The notes under the pieces are model-generated. The model saw only the letters and a program-made list of their open reading frames with translations, was not told the DNA's origin and ran no database searches. Below, in pieces: positions 47,871-58,859 of a DNA stretch of 64,000 bases (positions are counted from its first letter, which is position 1; every line of letters starts with the position of its first letter). The position numbers and the translations under genes are program-made. The DNA is taken from assembly GCA_003991915.1 (NCBI GenBank), contig RQTK01000215.1, forward strand, positions 1 to 64,000, read 5' to 3'. This DNA comes from Elysia chlorotica. Lineage: Eukaryota; Mollusca; Gastropoda; Plakobranchidae.

Positions 47871-48144
47871 GTATACCATGCTTCTTTTGACATGTTTTAG
47901 GCTTAAAAAGTCGTATATTTATATAAACAATTTTGTGAGTAATTGTATGATACATCTCTTCCTGCCAACTAAATTGGATACACAGAATCACATTATGAGT
48001 GTCTGTTTTACAGTGGAAAGAGAATTGCATCTGTGGATAACAGTGTGTTACACATCTTACATTTAGTAAATTTTCACCTCAGCCTTGTTAATTATACTAG
48101 GTTTATGTGAAGAAATGATTTTTATATGATTTTTATGACATTAG

Positions 48145-48345
48145 GTGCAAAAGCGTGAGGGTGAATCATCCCTAATGCAGCTGAAAGAAGAGTTCCGGCA
48201 GTATGAAGCGCTTCGACGGGAGCATGACTCACAGATTGTGCAGATAGCTTTAGAGGCTGGTCTCAGAATCTCACCAGAGCAATGGTCGTCACTTTTATAC
48301 GGAGATGTTGCCCACAAGCCTCACATGCAGTCTATTATAGACAAG
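48145..48345 (+). CDS. RC3H1: Roquin exon d: end of ROQ, HEPN C-terminal part
   Basis: A symmetric phase-0 exon of exactly 67 codons (acceptor gacattag, donor acaag|gtgagg). It contains [40 protein letters not shown] and [20 protein letters not shown], near-identical to vertebrate Roquin. The residue equivalent to human R260 (QKR) is kept. Being symmetric, skipping it would not shift the frame. Confidence 0.95.
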
Positions 48346-48559
48346 GTGAGGATGTGCATTTTGGTGTTGGATAAAAAAACAAGTCCGCAGAACCAAGAAG
48401 GTTAATAAATATTTAATTGTACGCCGTTGACAGGTTTTTGTTCAAATTTACCTAAAAATATAGGGAGGGAAGACACTTTAGTTGGTAGATTTGTACTGCT
48501 TTTTATTGGAAATATCTGGACAGATGGCACATTGCCCGTTAAAATTCATGAAACAAAAA

Positions 48560-48690
48560 TTTGGCAGTGACTGATAAAAAAGTTTGTAGGTTTGTGGCCT
48601 GATCACAACACTTTTTTTTCTCCCTACTGATTGGGTCTGTCTTTGTATACTGTAACAGGCTAGGACAGAGAGGTTTTTGTTGCTGACACA
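48560..48690 (+). mobile_element. SINE fragment in Roquin intron
   Basis: Weak match to the family body: tttctccctactgattgggt, ctgtctttgtatactgtaac and aggctaggacagag. Strongly diverged. Confidence 0.4.
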
Positions 48691-48830
48691 AAAGACATTG
48701 AGAAAGCTAGAAACAGCTGCTAAGAACGTCTCTCAGGATTTTGATAACTTTGCGGTGTTTCCTCAACCCCCCCCCCCCCTTTTTTTTTTAAATCTTAAAA
48801 AAAAAAAACAAATGTTTATTTCAATCCCAG

Positions 48831-48963
48831 CATCAAAGCCCGCAGTCGTTTTCCCAGAACATTGCCGAGCTGATGGGGATGTTTCAGAAGAATCCCAAAA
48901 CAATCAACATGCTACGTCTGAAACCCCACCTGGAGTTTCTGTCCAATATAGATCCAAGTCCAG
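48831..48963 (+). CDS. RC3H1: Roquin exon e: helical region before the zinc finger
   Basis: Acceptor tcaatcccag, donor ccag|gtaagg. Encodes HQSPQSFSQNIAELMGMFQK and NMLRLKPHLEFLSNIDPSPD, collinear with human [20 protein letters not shown]...LRPHLELLANIDPSPD. A C run then a T run then A-rich sequence precede the acceptor, an unusual substitute for a compact polypyrimidine tract. Confidence 0.93.
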
Positions 48964-49422
48964 GTAAGGATCTGAGGCTAAAAAATCTTTTCAAAGATTC
49001 GTCAATTTAATACACGAGTGTAAATTCAGCTAATTAGATCCAGAGCTAGGCTTGCAAATATTTTGTTATCTAGTAAAATAAAGAACCGTGCTAGATTGGC
49101 TGATCCATTCAGAAAATTAATTTATTTGAACTTTTGGACTAGAATGCTTCATTTGGCACACTCCTTGTATGACAGCTAATACCTGTGCTACTCAAGATAC
49201 ACATCTAGATTTAGATCCTTACAGACAAAATCAAAATTCAAACGTTATCAGCTTTGAGATTACCTTTGGGGGGAAGCATCACAGATAAAACATGCACCTT
49301 TAGGGCTCACATGGCATCATCTATTTCCCCATAGAGAGTACCATCTTTTAAAAAAAAAAGCTTTTTATGCAAGATTGATTGTAAGCTGACATGACTGTTG
49401 TTATTGTTTCCTTCCATTCCAG

Positions 49423-49684
49423 ACTCTCCAGTCCTGTCCTGGGAGAATCTCGAGGCCGTGATGCGCTCTGTGAGCACGATAGTGAGTGCCTTTGTGGAGT
49501 ACCTCACACTAAACGCAGGAGAACACAGTCAGGGCGCAGGGGGTGTGTCGGGTGTGGCTCCAGACGCGTCCCTCGCCCACAACACTCGCTACAAGACGTC
49601 CATGTGCAGAGACTACACCTCCAGGGGAACCTGCCCTCGTGGCCCAACCTGCACATTTGCCCACACCCAGGAGGAGATGGAAAA
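49423..49684 (+). CDS. RC3H1: Roquin exon f: CCCH zinc finger
   Basis: Acceptor ccttccattccag, donor gaaaa|gtaagt. It begins SPVLSWENLEAVMRSVSTIV (human: PPTWEQLENGLVAVRTVV), then a Gly/Ala/Ser-rich spacer, then the zinc finger YKTSMCRDYTSRGTCPRGPT followed by CTFAHTQEEMEK. Spacing is CX8CX5CX3H, identical to vertebrate Roquin, with all four metal ligands kept. The finger helps bind AU-rich mRNA. This motif is the strongest identifier of the family. Confidence 0.96.
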
Positions 49685-49793
49685 GTAAGTGACTGTTTAT
49701 CTGTGCTCTACATGCCTGTCAGAACGATGTGGATTTTGTAGAATGGCAAGAGTGCTCACACTTGATGATAGATGATGGCTCTCTTTCACCAGG

Positions 49794-49941
49794 TACAGTC
49801 AAACCTGTCTAAGATGACCACTGAAGATCCTGGGTCAAAGTGGTCGTCTTGGACAGGTCAAAACTTTCCGTCCGTTCTGAGTTCCCAACCACAAAAATAT
49901 GTTGTTGGTCGCAGGCTTAGACTGCCGTACGGCCCATTAAA

Positions 49942-49972
<31 letters not shown>

Positions 49973-50590
49973 AGAAGAAGAAGAAGAAGAAGAAGAAGAA
50001 AACGAAGAAGAAGAAGAAAACAAAAAAGAAGAAGAAGAGGAAGAGGAAGGAGGAGGAGGAGGGAGAGAAGACGACGTCGACGAAGAAGAAGGAGAAGAAG
50101 AAGAAGACGACGACGAAGAAGAAGAAGACAAATTTTCCATAATCCGACGTAAACTGAGTGGAAGTTTGATGACCATAAAAGGAAGCAACGACCATTTATG
50201 GAACCTCCACTCATGGTCTTTTGAAGTTACAATCCGCCGTTCACCGAGGCCTTCTTGTCTGACACCTGTCTAGACACGCAATCTTCCTAGTAACATCGAC
50301 GCACTGGCTCGTGGTGGTCAGTGAAGCATGTCAAACATACCGAATGTTAAGTCATCTTTTGTTTGCCGCATCTTTCATGGTCAAGACTTGTAAATGGTGT
50401 TATGGGGTGGTCGCTTTAACAGGTTAAAGACCATTTTGGTAGAGAAAATAGGTGGTCGCCGTCGCATTGGAGAGGTGGTCGTTTTATGGGGTGTATTTAT
50501 ATAGTAAAAAATCAAGGGGGTGGTGGAAAGCTGGTCGCTTGACCAGGTGGTCGTCTTAGACCAGTGGTCGCTTGAGCAGGTTTGACTGTA
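49794..50590. mobile_element. TA-flanked TIR element in Roquin intron, 797 bp with its TAs
   Basis: The left end TA-CAGTCAAACCTGTCTAAG is mirrored by the right end CAGGTTTGACTG-TA (12-bp perfect TIRs). About six GTGGTCG-type boxes cluster in the right 190 bp (near 50407, 50451, 50475, 50532, 50547 and 50564), with a matching gtggtcgtcttgg on the left, like subterminal transposase-binding repeats. It carries a long GAA array and no transposase frame. Non-autonomous; superfamily uncertain. Confidence 0.82.
49938..50130. repeat. (GAA)n array within the TIR element
   Basis: GAA/GGA/GAC triplets of about 190 bp. Arg-rich, Leu-rich and Ser-rich frames on both strands are artefacts. Confidence 0.95.
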
Positions 50591-50626
50591 TGTCGTCTGG
50601 CATGGGGTTTGGGGCTTCAGTCCCTC

Positions 50627-51148
50627 CCTGCTGCTCAAGCAAGTTGCGCACATGTATTGCTTAAAAAGTGTTTGATAGATTATGCAATGGACTTTGTAGA
50701 TACTTGAATGTCCAATGCAAGTTAAAATGTTACTGATCGTCTTAAACTTGATATTATCAGATTAATCAGTGATGATGGTTTTCCGCGGATCCGCGGAAAT
50801 CCTCGTTTTTGCGTTCAAAGGGAGGAATTTCCTCCTTTCCTCGGTATTTTCCGCCTTTCTGCACTTTTTCCTCCTTTCCTCCCGAGTTAACAATCATCGT
50901 TTTTGTAATCCGCGGAAATGTGCGAGTTTATAATTCCACGACGGTAACCCCGGGGTTTGGCTAGGTGAACGTCCGGCTTCTCATTGTATTGTAGATCTAT
51001 AACTCTGAGCCGTACTGTTGCCTTGCCGATAACCGTCAATAACGTGCAACCTGCTGCTCAAGCAAGTTGCGCACATGTATTGCTTAAAAAGTGTTTGATA
51101 GATTATGCAATGGACTTTGTAGATACTTGAATGTCCAATGCAAGTTAA
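50627..51148. repeat. 99-bp direct repeat, offset 423 bp
   Basis: cctgctgctcaagcaagttg through to aatgcaagttaa is identical at 50627-50725 and 51050-51148. Weaker similarity continues on the right (cgtcttaaacttgat against tgtcttaaccttcat), so this is a partial tandem duplication in the Roquin intron right after the TIR element. A SINE-head-like ggtaaccccggggtttggct lies at about 50943. Confidence 0.9.
50780..50799. repeat. 20-bp perfect palindrome
   Basis: tttccgcggatccgcggaaa is its own reverse complement. A half copy, tccgcggaaat, recurs at about 50914. It sits inside the 423-bp duplicated unit. Confidence 0.95.
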
Positions 51149-51179
51149 CCTGTCTATTGTCTTAACCTTCATAGATCAC

Positions 51180-52917
51180 ATAAAACATGTATAACAAACT
51201 GTCACCCCGACAATCCTTTAATTCTATCACGTTAGGCTCAAGCCCTATGAGATCTCTGTCTGTGCCATTGACAAGTACACGTACATGTATGTAATTGGTT
51301 GGAGCATTTTTACAGTGCTACTGGAAGCTTTTGTTTCAAACACCAAGACGCTCCCTTAAAAATGTTAGGAGGTTTTTCATTGGATTGGACCTTGACCTTC
51401 CTTCAGTCCAAACTTTTTGTTCCCACAGATACATTGTAAATCCTTGTAAGGTGACTGTTGCTTTGCCTGATGTAAAGGAGTGCCTAGTGTACTTAAAGTG
51501 AAATTTTAAACCGCTTCGGGGCTTGGTGGTCTGACCCAGTGATCTGGATAACAATTAATCTACATGTTTTACATCTATTTGCTTGACAGATAAAGCATTG
51601 ATATATGTGTAAATTATTTTCATGATCAATGAGGTTAGTTATTTACTTGACACAGCTTGAGTACTTTGCCTGATGAAGATAACCTTTAATGCTACACAGT
51701 CGGCTACATGTATAAAGAGGTTGGGATCCCATCAGCCACTGGGTTTTTCTCACTCTGTATTTAATTCTTGGAGGGAATGCAAACAAAAATGTTTAATTCA
51801 ATTTGCTTTATCAGAAAACTTTAAACATTTTTTCTTAACTATTGTAAAAAACGAAACTTCTTTAAATTGTCCTAGGATTTGTATTGGTATAAGGATTGCT
51901 TTATAAAATTTAACTAAAAAATGTCCTAGAGAGATATCATAAGTTCAGTAAGCCTGCTGCACTGCCGCCATCATGAGTGTATTTGATGCAATTGATGCTG
52001 CCACACAAATCAGCTCAGGATATTGCCTGACACAAGATTGTTCGCTATGAATATGTAAACAATAGCAGAATTAAATTAAATCAATGAAGCTATCAAAGTA
52101 TATTGGAATGAATCGGCATACTTTACGTGGTCACGATAAGAGGGGAACATCCTTCAATAGATGCATGTTTTTCTCAAATAATTCAGTATTTTGTATATCA
52201 GAAGTCAGAGGTGTGTTAGTATTTCTTAATAGTGTGGTACATGAATCATATTTTGAGACATAAGTGCATTTTGATGGGGTCGTTTTATCTTTTGAGAAAT
52301 CTAAACATTTGCATTATTTGTGCTGCTTAAAAGTCATGCTTAAGATAAGATGTTTAGGCTTTGAACAGCTTGGTTATTTCCAAATTTTGCTGGCACTGGG
52401 CACTGGTCAGTCCCATGCTTTTCTCAACCCATCGGACGCCACTGCTTTTCACCACAACCATTTTTCTTTTATGTTATATTAGGAAGAAAACCACATAATT
52501 ATTTGCTGATTTTAATTTATTTAAAAAATATATGGACCGAAATCTCAACTGAATCTAGAATCTAATTTTAGCCAAAATTTAGATTCCAGATTCAGCTAAA
52601 ATGTCTCTACCCTAGAAAAGATCTAATGTATATCTAAAAATTGTTTTATTTTATTGAGGTCCTTGTATATGAATTTTAGAACATAACAAACTAACTGAAA
52701 TGTAATATACCTTTGTATCTGCAAGTAAGAATTTTAAGAGAGTCTATTAATTGTTTGAGTCATTTGTAAAGAAAAGGTAACCGAACCAGTTGTTGTGTGA
52801 GTCTAACCCTCAGTTTGAAAAGTTACTTGTATGTCACCAACTGTCCGTGTGTCAGCTAATAACTTTGCTTTATGTTGTAATTAAATGTCTTTCACCTCTG
52901 TTCTTATTGTTATAAAG
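51180..52917. other. Roquin intron, no further feature
   Basis: AT-rich. Frames at 51295-51501 and 52264-52482 are short and lack splice or domain support. TCTAGA-like words cluster at 52545-52625. Confidence 0.5.
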
Positions 52918-53142
52918 ATACCGTCTAAGGTCTCGCAAAAATGGAGTCCGGGGACGGCTTCCTACACAAGAGAAGACCACATCATCGCTGACACAATCGG
53001 AGAGTGACCAGCTTCGGCAGGTCCAGCTACTCTCAAAACTGAAAGATGAAATGCCGGTACAGGCTTGTGGGACATCGGTACAGATTACCTTACCTGCGGG
53101 AGATAAAACAGTGGACACCACACATTTTCTCTCGGTATCAAG
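52918..53142 (+). CDS. RC3H1: Roquin exon g: basic linker after the zinc finger
   Basis: Acceptor attgttataaag, donor tcaag|gtaaaa. The split Lys codon rejoins the finger to YRLRSRKNGVRGRLPTQEKT, then QSESDQLRQVQLLSKLKDEM and a Thr/Val-rich stretch. Human Roquin has KFRKMNKRLVPRRPL at the same place. The rest is less conserved and probably disordered. Confidence 0.88.
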
Positions 53143-54264
53143 GTAAAAACATAATTTCTATCAATTCTCGCATTTGAGAAAGTACAGACAGAACCTACAA
53201 TCCTGACAATGGTAGTATGTGTTGTATATTCCTTACTTTATTTGAAAAGAAACATTTTTTCTTTTTGATTTGCAGGAAGATTTTCTTTCTAAAAATTAAC
53301 TATTTCTTAAATTTCCTTAAATTTTAGTGGAGCTGCCAAACTGCTCTAAGCTTATTAATAAACAAATAAGCATGTTCATTAGTCTGATATCTTTTATATA
53401 TAAAAAAAAGTCTAAGTCATGTATTCTAGATAAAGATCTAGATTTCTGTTAATAATGTTTCGGTGTGGTATTAACATGTTTTGCTCCAATTTTTTTACGC
53501 ACACTGCACAGTCAAAATTTTACCAAAATTGTAGACCAGATTTAGAGTAAATATAAAGTTCAGTGTAGTCGTTTTGACACATTATTAGTTACAAAAAAAT
53601 ACAAGAATCTACAGGTCTCAATGGATCCTGCAAATATTTGTCAGCGAGTAATAGAAGATGTAATACAAAGATTTTCCTTCGTTAAATGTATCCATTCACC
53701 ACCTCAGGCACCTTCTTAGAGCCTCTAGATGAGTGAAAACCTTTAAAATGTTCAGTCCCAAGGGGTAACGCCCCCCTAACCCCCTCCACTCCTCTTTCCC
53801 TACTACCTAAATTCCGGAAATTTTCCCAGGGACTGGTGGCATCCCTATTCAGATCTCATTCCCAATCATTTTCATCTGTATTGCATTCAGAAGATAACCC
53901 TTAGAACTCACAGGGTGCTCAAAATCAGTGGAAAAACTGAAGTTTGAAGCTCGTTTTTTAGATCTCATTCTGGGCTAAAAACAAACCTGAAAAGAGCTAA
54001 TCAAAGCTTGATATGTCCACTAATGTAAATGAGGTTTACACATGATTTCCGGTGAAATTTTCGCAAGTACCAAGTAACGTAAGTAAATTCATAGAAAGCG
54101 AAATTAAAAAGGCAACGACAAGCAATTTAGGTACATAATATAATCATCCATAAGGGCGATGTCGGGTGGTATAGGTGGGATTGAGTAAATAAAAAAAACC
54201 CAACTAACAACCAGAAAACAAGTTGATAAAACATGGACTCTTTTCTCATTGTGTGGATTTCTAG

Positions 54265-54410
54265 TCCTGTCAAGACAAGCATTCCAGTAGACAGCCATAG
54301 TGTCAGCAGCAGCATTGGCGGCATGAAGTTCAGCCCTGGAGATTTGGACAAACGTTCAAACATCAACACCTCCACAACTCGCTTGACTTTCAGTACACCA
54401 GCTCTAGATG
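54265..54410 (+). CDS. RC3H1: Roquin exon h: Ser/Thr-rich linker
   Basis: Acceptor gtggatttctag, donor tagatg|gtaatt; both phases fit. It encodes PVKTSIPVDSHSVSSSIGGM, KFSPGDLDKRSNINTSTTRL and TFSTPALD. No domain; assignment rests on phase continuity, splice sites and an open frame. Confidence 0.78.
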
Positions 54411-55034
54411 GTAATTCTAAGTTTTTCACTCATTGTTTTAGTTTCTAAGTAAATAAGGTCTTATAAGAGACGTATCTTTGATTGAGTGCTTGGAGATTCT
54501 TTTAAGTTTAATCATATTTTGTTGTTGTAATATTTAAGTTTTACAACTGGAGATACATAATTTAAGACCTTGTTATGATTATGGATTTGTCTCTTCACCG
54601 TGGTCCCTTAAAACTATATTTTTAATGAAATCTTTTTTTTTTAAGTTTATCACAATAACTAGGTAATAGCCACAACCAACGTTATTGTATAGCAGATTCC
54701 ATAGTTTCACACAGCCTCCTTTAGTTCTAGATGGCAACACTCCAGATAGACGCAAGTAATGCTCCAGTATCTTGTGTTTCTGCTGACTGCATTTCTCAAC
54801 TGGTTTTGACAAGCTGAGAGGGAAATGTGAATGTCCAGAATAGTGGGTGCTTTTGTAAGTTTCAATTCACAATTTATTTTAGAGCCATGTGACATAAAAA
54901 CCTTGCTTTCAATATTTTGTTTTCAATTACAGATCTTTCTTGTATTTTGTCATTGAAACCCAAGCCATGCCTGACCCTCCATTACAATAACATCAATGTC
55001 TTAAGTGATTACTTTTTGTCTGTTTGTTCTACAG

Positions 55035-55462
55035 GGCAAGAACCGTCTAACACTTCGGCCAAGAATCAGCAGGCTAGCCTGCATCCCAACAACCCGCACG
55101 CGAAGCCCTTTTTTCCCGCGCAGCAGCTCCCAATGGCTCCTCCGTCTGTTCTCCCACAAGCAAATCACATGGTTAACGCAGCCAGAGCAGCGATGGCCGC
55201 TTGTTCGGTCCAGCCCCGAGATACAGGAGGGGGCATAGGGGATAATCCCCAGCAGCAGCAGGGTTACAGCAGCGCTAGAGTTGGGGTGGTCTCCTCTGCC
55301 AGCCAGCACCCCTACCTGCTGTCCACAGACCCAAGACTTGCCTACCCTGGTGCACCAAATGAAGATGGCCAGATGAGTCATGTTGTCCTGGATCAATTTA
55401 TGCAGCAGCAGATGCAAGGTGGCATGCTTTCCTCTGGGCCAGTTATGCCATTCCCTGTGCAG
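55035..55462 (+). CDS. RC3H1: Roquin exon i: Gln/Pro/Ala-rich disordered region
   Basis: Acceptor tgtttgttctacag, donor gtgcag|gtagga, phase 1 in and phase 0 out. Encodes about 143 residues such as PNNPHAKPFFPAQQLPMAPP, AARAAMAACSVQPRDTGGGI, QHPYLLSTDPRLAYPGAPNE and QFMQQQMQGGMLSSGPVMPF. Codon use is GC-rich against AT-rich introns. Corresponds to the Pro/Tyr-rich middle of vertebrate Roquin. Confidence 0.88.
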
Positions 55463-57058
55463 GTAGGATTTGAATTTGTTTTCTTTGCTTTAAATTGAAC
55501 ACCAAAAAAAAAAAAAAAACGTGAGGTGAATCAGGCAGAAGTCGCTGATATAAGTTTTGAGCCAGAGCCCTCTAAACACAAGAAAAACACTATGTATTGA
55601 CCATTTTCATATTTAAATAAAAAGGATTATTTCTGGTTCTAGAACTGACAGCAACATTTTTTCAACCTCTTAAACTGCACTTGATGCTGCTTAACACACT
55701 CTAAATAACTTCAAAAGTCAAACTCGACTTGTGCCTGGTTCACTCTGGTTGCCTCACACATATATACATACAAAATAGTAACAAATATACAATTTTAAAG
55801 AAAAAAAAGATTTTATGTGATACATTTTCATAAACCTGTAAAAGGCTATGATGTTTAAATTACAATTTATATTATATAAGTGGACAAATCCATGAAATTT
55901 GATCGGTGGTTTGGGAAATTTGAGATTAAATTCAAATAGAATAATTAATACACTTGTATATTAATTGAAGAAACAAAAAAAAAAAAAAATAATGGGCAGG
56001 AGGGGAGCGGTAAATATAATGAGTGGATTTTTATTCTAAACTTCCCAACCCACCAACAGTTTTATTTACTCAAAATAGAGATAATTTAGTTAACCATCAA
56101 GTTTGATAAAATATAATATATATCTTTGAGTACTGTAAATGTCATGATATGTCTTGATTTACCAATTGCAGGTGTAAAGCATAGTAAGCCATTGCCCCAA
56201 ACCCAGAAAATGTTTATTAAAATTCACACATGGCAGTGCTAATCATGCAGTAACATATTAACAAATGCATTGCCTTTGGATTTAGCAAAAAGTAATTTCA
56301 GGTTGAAAAACAAATGTAGGTGTTTTAAAACCTTCTTCCTCCATTCTTCCTACCAATCATGTACTATCGTAAGTTGCACAATAGCCGGAAATGGTTTTTA
56401 AATTATTTTACTCAGTTTATTTATTTTCAATTAAAACCATTGGGATGGAGTAATTTGAACACTGACTGAAAATTATTTTTTTCAGGAAAAGATCAATGTT
56501 CAAACCTTTCTCCTGAAAAAGTAATAGACTGTGGCTTACATTAGTACCTTGGAATGAATTATCGCTGTGAAGAATGAAATACTGGAAGTGCGTGCAAATG
56601 TTGCTAAAACTGATATGGTGATTAATTTTCTCAATCATATCAGCTTACGGGGTGGCTACTTTGCTTTACACACTCATGGTTACTTGCCTAGCTTGGTTCC
56701 TAAGATTTTTGGTGACAGAAAACTTCAAGGAAGACTAAAAACCATAGCTGATTTGGCTGCAAGTGATCTTTTTACAAATTAAAAGAAAATTTGAAATTGT
56801 TACCAGAAATTTTATGTGACTAGGCTCCAAGTACAAAATGTTTTAGGCATTGTCTGTATCATGTTTTGTTTTTCTGAATGAAAAATGCTTTCATGAAGAA
56901 CTCTGCCTATGGTGTCTCAAGTCATAGTTCTGCCTCTATCAAACCTTCTATCAGGTGCATCTCTACCTATGTTATGTATATATATTTTAGGCTTGTGCCT
57001 GTGCAAGGGTGTATGTATTTGTGGTCATATGTTACCTCACTGGCTTTGATTTTCACAG

Positions 57059-57232
57059 AGTTTGTGCCCCCCTCCTCCAGCAGGAGACGCCAGCCTCATC
57101 GCTGAGTTGGGCTTTCCCGGGCCGCTTCTTGTTCCCATGCCAGTTGTAGTGGTAGATTGTTTCGCGCCCCATCAGCCAGCTATGGCTGTTGCGGCTATGC
57201 CGGCACCACTACCACAACCACCAGTGTCTTAA
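57059..57232 (+). CDS. RC3H1: Roquin exon j: putative alternative last exon
   Basis: After acceptor gattttcacag the frame set by exon i reads SLCPPPPAGDASLIAELGFP, GPLLVPMPVVVVDCFAPHQP and ends QPPVS TAA (57230-57232), 57 codons. Because exon k downstream also accepts phase 0, either j is an alternative terminal exon giving a shorter protein without the basic helical motif, or it is internal and uses a weak donor (CCA|GTTGTA at 57143 or GTG|GTAGAT at 57152, both phase 0). A second AG two bases later would give a stop after 14 codons. The Pro-rich composition fits Roquin. Confidence 0.6.
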   Translation, partial: SLCPPPPAGDASLIAELGFPGPLLVPMPVVVVDCFAPHQPAMAVAAMPAPLPQPPVS

Positions 57233-58030
57233 CACTGAACCATACTATCTGTTAGTCTTACCGGTTCACACACTGCACTTCACTTCATACGTCCATTCAT
57301 TATGATGCCCCACATGCCGACAAAGCTTTAAATAAGAAAGGGATAGGGCTGCCACTTTGATTTGAATCCAACTAGGTGACACAGTACATCTTAGGGTTTA
57401 GGATAGCTGGAATATTTGGTCCATATATGGCAATATGAAAATTTCACTCACAAAAAATGTCTGACACCCCTAAAAAAATTGTTTTCTTTTAATTAACAGA
57501 CTGTAGGTGCTGCATGTCATTATTGTGAAATGCAGATTTGTCGCCTGACGTGGGCGCAGTGTTTTTTTCGAAGTGTTCTCTTTGTGTAGTCTTCTATGAA
57601 AAAATGCTTAAGTGTTAAAGCACCCAAAAGCTCTGACACTCCCCATACTGATATACGCTTTAAAGGATCAAGCATCAGGTGACAGGTAATATCTTGGAGC
57701 CCCTAGCCCATGTTGCCATGGTTATTGTGACGCCCTGGTTATTCATGTTGTCGTGCTGCTGTGTTTTGTTTAAAAGTCAAAAGTGCCATTTAAATAGACC
57801 TTGATAAGATTTTTCATATTATTTTCCACAACTTGCTACAGGTTTCTGTTCTGCTTTGTGAGTCATTTTGGGAGGATGTCTAAAGTTTCCTTTCCTTCTT
57901 CTTGACAAACGAGAAACTAAGTGTAAACTCAAATTAAATGTGTGCGTGGGTGTGCCCTCTTTAGCTTTTATGCTATTCATTTTCTATATTATTTGTATAT
58001 ATATATGTATAAAACTGGGAATAATAAAAT
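57233..58030 (+). other. Possible 3' UTR of the short Roquin isoform
   Basis: No frame continues. It ends near a canonical AATAAA. If exon j is internal, this is simply intron. Confidence 0.35.
58023..58028 (+). promoter_or_regulatory. Candidate polyadenylation signal AATAAA
   Basis: Context ggaataataaaattgtact, about 790 nt after the TAA of exon j, followed by T-rich sequence. A six-base word in AT-rich DNA is weak evidence alone. Confidence 0.35.
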
Positions 58031-58573
58031 TGTACTCAACTTCATTGTAAATAGTCTCTGGATATGTTTTCTACGCACCCCCATTGTAATTTGTTCACAT
58101 CAGATGGATTGGCTCTATCTACAACCTTCTACTTGTCTCTATTTGTTTTTTTAATAATTTTTTTCTTGTCCGTTGTGCTTCAGGATGAGAACTCAATAAT
58201 GTACTTTACTGCTGTGCAGAACAAATTTAATTCTTATACATGGGAGAAAATTTGATGTTTCCATTGAGTTTAAAATGTTTTGAAATTTTTTTAAACAAGC
58301 TGTTCTTATTTTCATTCTTTTAACTTAACAGAGAATGATTCTATATCACAATCTGATATTTTGCTTTAAATGTCTTTCATTATGTTTCAAGGGATTATAA
58401 CATTTGTAAAAGATTCATCTCTTATTTGTAAAGTTTTGTATATATATTTGTTAATGTCTCGACCAATCGTAAAAAAAATTATAAGGTTGTACGCATAAAC
58501 CCTTCTGTTATGTTTTTTGTGATTGAAAAAGATTAGCATTGAATTAGAGTGATTAAAAGAGAAAGTGAGAGAA

Positions 58574-58858
58574 AAACAGACAGACACACACACACACACA
58601 CAGAAAGTGAGAGAGAGAGAGAGTTGTTGATGTTGTTGTTGAGTTGGTTTAACGTCCAACATCAACACTATATAGGCTATATTGTAGACAGGCCCCAAGA
58701 CTAACGCCTGACAATTTTATGTGCTGCCACACACTCCTGTCTCAGCTGGTCACATTATACTGACACCGACCCAACCAGTTGGGGGTGCAATCGCCAGAAC
58801 TCGAACCCGGACCTTTTGCATCGGAAGCCAATGTTCTACCCCAAGAACGTGCCCCCCC
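58574..58858 (-). mobile_element. SINE copy, full length, with microsatellite at its tail
   Basis: AC and GA arrays (58574-58622) and TTG units lead into the antisense tail gagttggtttaacgtccaac, then atataggctatattgtagac, cctgacaattttatgtgctg, gtctcagctggtcacattat, actgacaccgacccaaccag and the head gaactcgaacccggacc...gttctaccccaa. Complete; in the large Roquin intron, antisense to the gene. Confidence 0.9.
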
Positions 58859-58859
58859 A

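Noticed and set aside
49772-50214. Arg-rich 126-codon frame and Leu/Phe/Ser-rich antisense frames
   Set aside because: Caused by the GAA array inside the TIR element; not part of Roquin.
56567-56782. 71-codon + frame in a Roquin intron (contains HISLRGGYFALHTHGYLPSL)
   Set aside because: Looks more protein-like than its neighbours, but lacks splice sites in phase with Roquin and matches no family I know.
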